NCBI RefSeq assembly: GCF_900108065.1
Contig: NZ_FNVQ01000004.1
Span: forward strand, 186,001-250,000
Direction: 5' to 3'
DNA: 64,000 nucleotides
DNA from: Marinobacterium lutimaris
GTDB lineage: Bacteria; Pseudomonadota; Gammaproteobacteria; Pseudomonadales; Balneatricaceae
Position numbers and translations under genes: made by a program. The notes beneath the pieces were generated by a model. It did no database searches. It had not been told where the DNA came from and saw nothing but the letters and a program-made list of their open reading frames with translations. Position 1 is the first letter of the stretch, and every line of letters starts with the position of its first letter. This document shows, in pieces, positions 57,667 to 64,000 of this stretch.

Positions 57667-59139
57667 CTAGCCTTCGGTATCGGCCAGCAGACTGACCGTA
57701 TCCAGTTCGAGGCCTGCCACCTCATCACTGCGTAACATCATCTGCAACAGCGACGACTGGTAAGGTACAAGATCACCGACCAGCAGATTCTGTTGCAGCG
57801 GATTAGCCCGAAACTCATTGCCACCCAGCACCATACGATGCACACCCTGGATCCGTACCGGCGCCTTGCCGACGCCACCGATCAGGTTATCGGTAATACT
57901 CACCGGCCCTTCCGCCTCGCGGGTGTTGCGTATACTGATGGCATACTCAGGGGTGTTGATAAAGCGGTTGCCATGGATCACCAGACGCTCGACACCACTG
58001 CCGTCCAGCGCGGTGCTGCGGGTACCCGCAATCAGGTTCCCCTCGATCAGCTGCAGGCTATCGGGTGTACTGTTACGCAGCAGTATACCGTAGCCTTCAG
58101 ATCCACCCAGGGTGTTAGCGCTCACTTTCATTACACCGGAATAGCCTTCCACCTCTAGAGCGCTCTTGGTCGCATTCAACACCCGGTTACCACTGACCAG
58201 CGCGCTACCGGCGCCCGACAGCCGGATACCACTGACATTACGTACCCCATTGATATCGTTATCCACAACCTGGGCCCGGGTAGCGTACAGATCGATCGCA
58301 TACTGCTGCATGGCACTGAAACGATTGCCGGAAATATCCGCCAGGGCGTCACCAAGCTCTAGGCCACTGGATAAATTCTCAAGCTGGCTATTTCGTACAC
58401 GGACCTGTGCAGGCGCCACATCTCTACCCTGAGATGAGCTGCGCGCCGTGGTAATACCGCGCGAAAGGTTCTCGTTGTAGCCAAGACGCACCAGCGTGGA
58501 CGAATCGATATTCAACCGACTGCCGGCCCAGCTCATGATGAAGGGCCTGAAGGGTCGTTCCGTCACCTGGGGTCGATCATCATTGAAGCTTTCAACCCGG
58601 GCACGCTCAATATTCAACGCCCCTCTGTTAATGATCGCAGTGCCGGAGAACTCGTAAAGAAACAACGATGTATCTGCGATATTCAACGCAGCACCTGGTG
58701 CGATAATCAGCGGATAGCTGAGCAGATATCCGTCATCCCGCCGACTCAGAACACGCTTATTGTTGATGCGGCGATAAAGCTGTTCAATATCGATACTGCC
58801 GCCGCTGACGACAACAGTTTTGGGATGTTGATTCTGATAGCCTGCTATCGCCCTGAACAACCCGTTATGGACAAAAGGCTCAAACGGCCAGCTCCCCTGT
58901 TGGGATGAAAACAGCGTCTGGATACTTACGTTGGCACGCCCCGCAGGAAGCGCTGCAGCCAGCTCCGGCAACTCAGTAGCACGGTCAATCTCTTCGCGCA
59001 GATCAGACAGACCCTGCGCCTGCTCTGCCGCATCAAGTCGACTGAGTTCATCCGCTGTCGCCGCGTGTCCCCATCCACCGACCAGCGACAGTATCAAAAA
59101 TGTCATCCCAAGCGACAGCCTGGCACGATAGAGAGTCAT
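57667..59139 (-). CDS. AlgG-like right-handed beta-helix protein lacking the DPHD catalytic motif
   Basis: 490 residues from the ATG at 59139, which follows AAAGGA; an ATG five codons earlier lacks a ribosome-binding site. A signal peptide ends near GHAATAD. The C-terminal two thirds are a right-handed parallel beta-helix of the CASH/AlgG type (SGIRLSGAGSALVSGNRVL, YGILLRNSTPDSLQLIEGN). AlgG is the periplasmic mannuronan C5-epimerase with a DPHD active-site motif. Here the aligned position reads YAIDLYATRAQ, so the catalytic histidine is missing. Operon context supports a role with alginate, perhaps structural, but epimerase activity is doubtful. Confidence 0.8.
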   Translation of the reverse strand: MTLYRARLSLGMTFLILSLVGGWGHAATADELSRLDAAEQAQGLSDLREEIDRATELPELAAALPAGRANVSIQTLFSSQQGSWPFEPFVHNGLFRAIAGYQNQHPKTVVVSGGSIDIEQLYRRINNKRVLSRRDDGYLLSYPLIIAPGAALNIADTSLFLYEFSGTAIINRGALNIERARVESFNDDRPQVTERPFRPFIMSWAGSRLNIDSSTLVRLGYNENLSRGITTARSSSQGRDVAPAQVRVRNSQLENLSSGLELGDALADISGNRFSAMQQYAIDLYATRAQVVDNDINGVRNVSGIRLSGAGSALVSGNRVLNATKSALEVEGYSGVMKVSANTLGGSEGYGILLRNSTPDSLQLIEGNLIAGTRSTALDGSGVERLVIHGNRFINTPEYAISIRNTREAEGPVSITDNLIGGVGKAPVRIQGVHRMVLGGNEFRANPLQQNLLVGDLVPYQSSLLQMMLRSDEVAGLELDTVSLLADTEG

Positions 59140-59156
59140 TCCTTTGATCCTCATGT

Positions 59157-60263
59157 TTATAGATCCGGGTAGAACACCCGAATATTCCCGCCTATCTGGC
59201 TGTATGAACCCACCTCTTCGCCTTGCTCGCGATAAAGCTCACGCGCAAGCACATGGCGCGGCTGCTGCTGGAGAAATGGCAGTAACCAGACCATTTTATG
59301 GCTGCCCACTTTCTTCTGCTTTACCGTCAACTCATCCAGGCTGGAAGGGTCAAGCACCCCTTGAATCGCAAAACCGGCCAAGCCGGCCATACGGTTCTGA
59401 TCGTCGGCGCTGAACGCCAGGTCGTTCACCTCGGCGGCCTCAACCAGCAGTACAAGCGGAACCAGCGCGTAATGGGTATAGTCGACCGCCCGGTTGCCCC
59501 TGGCGGTTTCCATCGGCAGATGCCTGTATTTACCGTCTTTGGTAGGCACCATCTGCTCAAGGGCAAGATGAAGCGTCACATCGGCCCACTCCAGATAGGC
59601 ATCACGGTTGAGCAACTGACCGGTACTACTGACAGCCCAGGCGGCCCAGTAGTCGTGGTTGTTAAACCACCGGTATTCAAGCGTCTGGCGGGGGGTATAG
59701 TCATCGATCACCGCTTCAGCCAGATCCCGCAACCAGCGGTCCAGCGACGCTGAGCGCCGATACTTGCCATCGCTGATCGCATCGACCTTCATCAGCGTCG
59801 AGCTGATCGCAGCCAACGCCCATTTTCTCGCGGCCTTGCCGTTGCTGCTGCTATCCCTGGAAAGCAGCGCACCGCCTTCGGCCCAGCTGTCCAGCCAGAG
59901 GTCCAGGCAGGCCAGACTGACATTAGCCTCCTGCGCGGAGTCTGCTTTTTCAAAGTAGCCGACAATCTTGGCGACGCCCTTGAAGTATTCGGTGATCCAC
60001 TCTTTGATCTCGGCGGTCTCTTCAGGCAAGCCGACGACCTTACTTTTACTGGCATCACTCTGGTCGTACTTGCTATCAAGCTGCAGATGCCCGGTGTAGG
60101 GCTCGGGAGGCGAGCGGGGGCAACTTAGATCCTGGTACTCCGCGACCAATACGGACTGCGCAGTTTCCCGCTCCGGCCAGATACTTTCGGCGGCCTGTAC
60201 CGGCACGCCTGCGATCAGCCAACCCAGCATGGGGAGGGCAACTGCACAAATCCTTTTGCTCAT
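59157..60263 (-). CDS. algL: Periplasmic alginate lyase AlgL
   Basis: 368 residues with a signal peptide (cleavage near VQAAES). The PL5 family motif NNHDYWAAW is present, plus DSKYDQSDASKSKV near residue 63 and METARGNRAVDYTHYALVPLVLL in place of the family LARG..ALDYHNYAL. AlgL degrades alginate left in the periplasm during export. Its ATG overlaps the algX stop. Confidence 0.92.
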   Translation of the reverse strand: MSKRICAVALPMLGWLIAGVPVQAAESIWPERETAQSVLVAEYQDLSCPRSPPEPYTGHLQLDSKYDQSDASKSKVVGLPEETAEIKEWITEYFKGVAKIVGYFEKADSAQEANVSLACLDLWLDSWAEGGALLSRDSSSNGKAARKWALAAISSTLMKVDAISDGKYRRSASLDRWLRDLAEAVIDDYTPRQTLEYRWFNNHDYWAAWAVSSTGQLLNRDAYLEWADVTLHLALEQMVPTKDGKYRHLPMETARGNRAVDYTHYALVPLVLLVEAAEVNDLAFSADDQNRMAGLAGFAIQGVLDPSSLDELTVKQKKVGSHKMVWLLPFLQQQPRHVLARELYREQGEEVGSYSQIGGNIRVFYPDL

Positions 60264-61657
60264 GGGTATAACCTCACTTCAATGTCGGTTGGCTCCGCCA
60301 ACCCTTGCGTGGGTTCCAAAAACACCGACAGGAGATTGGCTTTACGAAACTCGGGAGCACGACTCAATTCGAGGAAATACTGCCCGCCACTGACGATCAT
60401 TTCCCGGCGTATCCATACCTTGTCCCGGCTACCGTCATCGTAATAAACGATGATGTAAAACTCCTTCAGTGCTGGATCTGCTATCTGGATATCGAGATAG
60501 CTTCCTTTGGGTGGCAAACCGATACGGCTGTTGCCACTGTTACTCAGCAGTTCAATCCGTTGTCCAACCTCTACGGCCCGCCCTTCCAGCCTGCGCTCGA
60601 TTAACGGCGGCCTGTCACTCCCCTTGGACTTAATTGCCGGAATCAACTGCCGGTACATCAACTCATCGCTTAGCGTGTAGTTCGCCGGCAACTCCCAGAG
60701 TAAAAGCTTGGGCGCACTCTCCGGAGAGTAATTATCCGAGTAGAGATACTGCAGCAGAGATCCATATTCTCCACTGCCGGGCAACGCGAAGTTCAAAATA
60801 TCCAGGCTCAGGTACTCTTTGAGAAAGCCATCAAAGTTGTACTCTTTAACCTCATCATCACGCACGGCGGAGTTACTGGTACCCACTAGCGCCAGATCAG
60901 GAGTCGCTGACTCCCCGAACAGCGCATCGGCATCGGTGGCCACAGGCACTGTGCGAAAGCCCTGCACATACTGCATGCTGTAGCGATTACCACACAGACT
61001 CTGCAGCGCCAGGTTCAGTACCCCATCCTTGGGGATAACTCTTCCCTCCTCCGTCCGGTACTCCGTCTTATCAAGCTGCGATACCACGCCGCTTTTCAGC
61101 AGCTCATCCGCAACAACACGGGCTGTCACGCGAGCGCCGGCAGGAGTCCAGTGGTGATCCCGGCGGAAGAAATAATCATCCTGCGGGGGAGTTTCAACCA
61201 GTGTCATCACATCGGGCACAATCGCGCCAGCAGCTCTCAACTGTGCCAGAAACCGCTCCAGGTTGGCCTGCGCCAGCGGGTAATTGAACCCCTGCGTCTT
61301 ATCCTCGCGCACCTTGTCGTGATGCATCAGTCCCCGGGTAGGCTGGAGCACCATGACCAGTTGGGTTCCCTGGCCAGCGAATGCATCCACCAGACGGGCA
61401 AACTCTCCCTCCATGGCGCTATCCATACCGAACTGGTCACTGAAATCCACCTCGGACCGAAACAGCCAGTGATCTCGGCCCGCGGTGAGTTTGGCGGCCA
61501 TTTTCATGCTGCCTTCAAGGTAACTGGCGGGGTCATCCATGGCCTGACAGGACATGCAGTCTTTGCCATCCTCGCAGGCCAGAACCAGACGGGGCTGCAG
61601 CAACAGGCTCGCAACGACCGCCACTATCCCCAGGGATTGGACGCCCAACATAGCCAT
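60260..61657 (-). CDS. algX: Alginate O-acetyltransferase AlgX
   Basis: 465 residues from the ATG at 61657 (P. aeruginosa 474). An ATG at 61651 with AAGGG 7 bases upstream is as likely; the open frame to 61804 runs into algF. A signal peptide ends at LVLAC. The N-terminal SGNH-like domain has RRDHHWTPAGAR (catalytic Asp-His) and VGTSNS (catalytic serine). The C-terminal 120 residues form the carbohydrate-binding module. AlgX transfers acetyl groups to mannuronate in the periplasm. Confidence 0.9.
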   Translation of the reverse strand: MAMLGVQSLGIVAVVASLLLQPRLVLACEDGKDCMSCQAMDDPASYLEGSMKMAAKLTAGRDHWLFRSEVDFSDQFGMDSAMEGEFARLVDAFAGQGTQLVMVLQPTRGLMHHDKVREDKTQGFNYPLAQANLERFLAQLRAAGAIVPDVMTLVETPPQDDYFFRRDHHWTPAGARVTARVVADELLKSGVVSQLDKTEYRTEEGRVIPKDGVLNLALQSLCGNRYSMQYVQGFRTVPVATDADALFGESATPDLALVGTSNSAVRDDEVKEYNFDGFLKEYLSLDILNFALPGSGEYGSLLQYLYSDNYSPESAPKLLLWELPANYTLSDELMYRQLIPAIKSKGSDRPPLIERRLEGRAVEVGQRIELLSNSGNSRIGLPPKGSYLDIQIADPALKEFYIIVYYDDGSRDKVWIRREMIVSGGQYFLELSRAPEFRKANLLSVFLEPTQGLAEPTDIEVRLYP

Positions 61658-61673
61658 GCCCTTATCCAAAAAA

Positions 61674-62321
61674 CTACTCGGTCGCATCGATGCTGTTCGC
61701 CCACATAATCGATCTGTAGTCACCAGCCTCGCCAAAGATCGCATAGCTGTACGAGCGTCCTTTACGCAGCAGCTGGGCTTCATAGCTGGCGAGCGAGTTT
61801 TCACCGGTATAAGCGGAAAAACCGACTTTTACCTCATTGACCATCCTTGTGCCGTTGTTACTCGGGTCAAGGGTATCGACTACCGCGTGTTTTCCATCCA
61901 GGGTTTTCAGGGCCACTCCGGTATCTGTGAAGTTGTAGAAGGAGATCTGAGCTTTCTGTGGTTCCTCAACAATATCGTCTTTCAACAGCAGCAGCTGACC
62001 GTCGTAAACAACCGTGGTGGCGCTGTCGGGCGCCAGCTCCATGTCCAGAGAGATCCCTGCGACAGTGATGTTGCTGGGCCCGGGGGGCAGGAAGCGGTAG
62101 CCACCAAACTGATGTGCGGGTACACGCTGCGGATTGATTTTGCTGGTGAGCGTTACCTCCACGCTGTTTCCGGTAACGTTCAATACACGCACAAATGCCG
62201 ATCCTTCGGGGGCTACCGCATCGTAGAGCTGCGCCTGATCATCCTGAGCAACGGCGGCATTCATGCTTGCCGCGACCCAAAGTAGCGCCATACAGCTTAT
62301 AGAGACGAGTTTACGGACCAT
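61674..62321 (-). CDS. algF: Alginate O-acetylation protein AlgF
   Basis: 215 residues with a signal peptide (cleavage near AVAQDD). The body matches AlgF: YDAVAPEGSAFVRVLN at the start of the mature chain and GGYRFLPPGPSNITVAG. A good AAGGAAAGG precedes the ATG. AlgF works with AlgI, AlgJ and AlgX in alginate acetylation. The upstream 72-base gap holds a 14-bp tandem repeat. Confidence 0.9.
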   Translation of the reverse strand: MVRKLVSISCMALLWVAASMNAAVAQDDQAQLYDAVAPEGSAFVRVLNVTGNSVEVTLTSKINPQRVPAHQFGGYRFLPPGPSNITVAGISLDMELAPDSATTVVYDGQLLLLKDDIVEEPQKAQISFYNFTDTGVALKTLDGKHAVVDTLDPSNNGTRMVNEVKVGFSAYTGENSLASYEAQLLRKGRSYSYAIFGEAGDYRSIMWANSIDATE

Positions 62322-62344
62322 CTTTTTTACCTTTCCTTGGTTTA

Positions 62345-62372
62345 ACTTGGGCAGTTTTACTTAGGCAGTTTG
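62345..62372. repeat. Two 14-bp tandem repeats between algJ and algF
   Basis: ACTTGGGCAGTTTT and ACTTAGGCAGTTTG follow directly. They differ at two positions. They lie in the leader of algF. Confidence 0.6.
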
Positions 62373-62393
62373 CTTTTGCGTTTTACCTGGGCG

Positions 62394-63488
62394 TCAGTTG
62401 CCACTTTCCAGACTGGGGCCGAGGGCAAGCAGCGTTCGGACCGGGAATTCCCAGATCACGGTTTCAACATCCGGACTCGAGAAGCTGCTGCTCTCAATAA
62501 ACTCCTCCATAGGAGCAAAGGGCCCCTGGGCCTGCTGTGCCATCATCATCAAATCTTTGTGAAGCGCTTCCTTGAGAAAGCCGGGGAAGTTCCAGTCATC
62601 CACACGGCTGTAACTGGTGCCGATCAACATCAACGACTGCGAGGTTTCCTCAAACAACCCCATCGCATCGTCAGACTGGCCCTTATCCACAGTTTCATAG
62701 AGAGGAATCGTGACCGACGCGAAGTACTGCGGCTGCAACTCTGGCGCGAAATTCACAAAGTTAAGCAGGTCGCCCTTGAGCTCTTTTTCTTCAACCAGAT
62801 CGCTTTCAAAGGCACTGTCACCCATCAGCTCGGGGTACTGGCCAGCCAGAGTCTGCGCCGCAAGACGCGCTCCTGCTGGGCTCCAGTGGGTATCTGTACG
62901 CACGTAGAGGTTCTGATTATCCCGGGCAGCGACAAACGCCGCCCTGAGGTTGCAGACAGCGATCTGCTGCTGCTCTAACCGCGTCACAAACGCCTGATAA
63001 AGATCATCAACCTGGGGGCGCAGGCCGGTCTGCGTATACTCGCGGTAGATATCCATTTTCATCGGTACCGGTAGCATGATCAGCCGCTTGCCCGAGGCTT
63101 CCAGCTGCGCCTTCACCTGCGCGATCTTCTCCATCTGCCGATCAATGTTCGACGCCAGGCTGTTTGGCACTATCGCTTCCTGACTGGAGAACAGCCATCC
63201 CTCTTTACCCAGCAACACACCACTGGTGCCCTCTCCAAACAGCAGAAAACTGAGGTTAGCCCACTGACGCACAGAGAAATCACGCAGGAACAGACGTTTG
63301 TCGTAAAACACTTCAAACTGGCGCAATAGCTCCCCATCCGTAAACAGCTCCCAACTCTGCGCCTGAGTCTGGGTTTTGGAAAATTTATAGATTGATGGCA
63401 GCGAATAAATCACCATCCCCACCAACATCAGGATGAAGAGAATTCCATTTACTTTACTCGCCGAACGCATTACCGGTAAATTGCTCAT
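62394..63488 (-). CDS. algJ: Alginate O-acetyltransferase AlgJ
   Basis: 364 residues with one N-terminal membrane anchor (about 13-31). SGNH-type features: LLGKEGWLFS, DTHWSPAGARLAA (catalytic Asp-His) and LIGTSYSRVDDWNFPGFL (catalytic serine). It passes acetyl groups from AlgI toward AlgX in the periplasm. It starts 9 bases after algI. Confidence 0.92.
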   Translation of the reverse strand: MSNLPVMRSASKVNGILFILMLVGMVIYSLPSIYKFSKTQTQAQSWELFTDGELLRQFEVFYDKRLFLRDFSVRQWANLSFLLFGEGTSGVLLGKEGWLFSSQEAIVPNSLASNIDRQMEKIAQVKAQLEASGKRLIMLPVPMKMDIYREYTQTGLRPQVDDLYQAFVTRLEQQQIAVCNLRAAFVAARDNQNLYVRTDTHWSPAGARLAAQTLAGQYPELMGDSAFESDLVEEKELKGDLLNFVNFAPELQPQYFASVTIPLYETVDKGQSDDAMGLFEETSQSLMLIGTSYSRVDDWNFPGFLKEALHKDLMMMAQQAQGPFAPMEEFIESSSFSSPDVETVIWEFPVRTLLALGPSLESGN

Positions 63489-63497
63489 CAGACCGAC

Positions 63498-64000
63498 CTA
63501 AAATTGGAAGTAAAGAAAAGGCGAAAACGAATTCGCGGCCAATCTGGTTAGCGCCAAAGAGAATCCAACCCAAAGCAGCAGGGTGCTGAATCCACCTACA
63601 TGCTGCATAAAGTAGGTGTTCTGTCCATTCGCGTAAAACTTCACATTAATACGCTCAGCTATACCTAACCATATGAGAGAAACGCCAACAAAGCTTATCG
63701 TCATAATCGAGGTACCATAGATATAACTATCCATGTTACCTACCCCGTTGAAACCAAACAGACCGCCATATATTTTCAAACTCTGATCAAGATCACCGGT
63801 AAGAAAAAGAGGCATATTCAGAGTCAGAAGAAAGCAGGTAATAATCACTCTCCACAGGTTAAAAGGTGTCGTCACCTTCGTCGCTATGCGGAGCGCACGC
63901 TCTATCATTATTGCGACGCCGAAGAACGCCCCCCACAATATGTAGGCAGAACTGGCGCCATGCCAGAAGCCTGATAGCACCATGGTGACGCCCAGCGCCA
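63498..64000 (-). CDS. algI: AlgI membrane-bound O-acyltransferase (C-terminal part, runs off the right edge)
   Basis: About 167 residues of the C-terminal part of an MBOAT protein. The catalytic histidine motif is visible in VLSGFWHGASSAYILWG at the edge, and four or five membrane segments follow. AlgI imports the acetyl group for alginate acetylation. It is the most upstream alginate gene seen, and the polymerase and export genes would lie beyond the window. Confidence 0.9.
   Translation of the reverse strand, partial: ALGVTMVLSGFWHGASSAYILWGAFFGVAIMIERALRIATKVTTPFNLWRVIITCFLLTLNMPLFLTGDLDQSLKIYGGLFGFNGVGNMDSYIYGTSIMTISFVGVSLIWLGIAERINVKFYANGQNTYFMQHVGGFSTLLLWVGFSLALTRLAANSFSPFLYFQF

Overview
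The window is chromosomal DNA from a Gammaproteobacterium, most likely a marine member of the Oceanospirillaceae or a relative near Pseudomonas and Marinobacterium. Reasons are the gene families themselves and a long run (thiO, fimT, minor pilins, pilY1, pilE, fkpB, lspA, ileS, ribF, murJ, rpsT, proB, obgE, rpmA, rplU, ispB) that, from memory, matches the order in Pseudomonas aeruginosa. No tRNA, rRNA, CRISPR array, insertion sequence or prophage was seen.

Layout. 1-5.1 kb (minus): proA-nadD-rsfS-rlmH-mrdA-rodA, linking NAD and proline synthesis, ribosome factors and the rod-shape machinery. 5.2-11 kb: an Smp-like membrane protein, parC, a small protein and a ChaN-family protein. 11-17 kb (plus): pta, the ahpC-ahpF peroxide-defence pair and a dihaem cytochrome c peroxidase-like lipoprotein. 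17.6-27.4 kb: a tiny unknown gene, then nitrate assimilation. The ABC transporter genes nrtA-nrtB-nrtD and a flavoprotein (nasC) run leftward, and nasA-cobA-mobA run rightward. Between them lie two sigma-54 promoter matches, an NtrC-like site and two leader terminators that share a 12-base element. 27.4-27.6 kb: an unannotated intergenic RNA with nine GGA motifs, several in hairpin loops, and an intrinsic terminator. It looks like a CsrA/RsmA-sequestering small RNA.

27.8-43.3 kb (minus): nadE, thiO and two consecutive sets of type IV minor pilins. Set A (fimU-pilV-pilW-pilX-pilY1-pilE-fimT) is the classic priming and tip-adhesin set. Set B (pilE-, fimU-, pilW-, pilX- and pilV-like) has no pilY1 but has two unusually long C-terminally extended pilins and AT-rich DNA. 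43.3-55.6 kb: housekeeping genes fkpB, lspA, ileS, ribF, murJ, rpsT, proB, obgE, rpmA, rplU, ispB and tpm. 55.7-57.6 kb: fabA-fabB for unsaturated fatty acids. 57.7 kb to the right edge (minus): the distal part of an alginate operon in the order algI-algJ-algF-algX-algL and an AlgG-like beta-helix protein that lacks the DPHD catalytic motif.

Five clusters of REP-like palindromes with a GTAG head sit mostly between convergent genes. The most interesting items are the Csr/Rsm-type RNA, the second minor-pilin set, the layered control of nitrate assimilation, and the AlgG-like protein without its active site.
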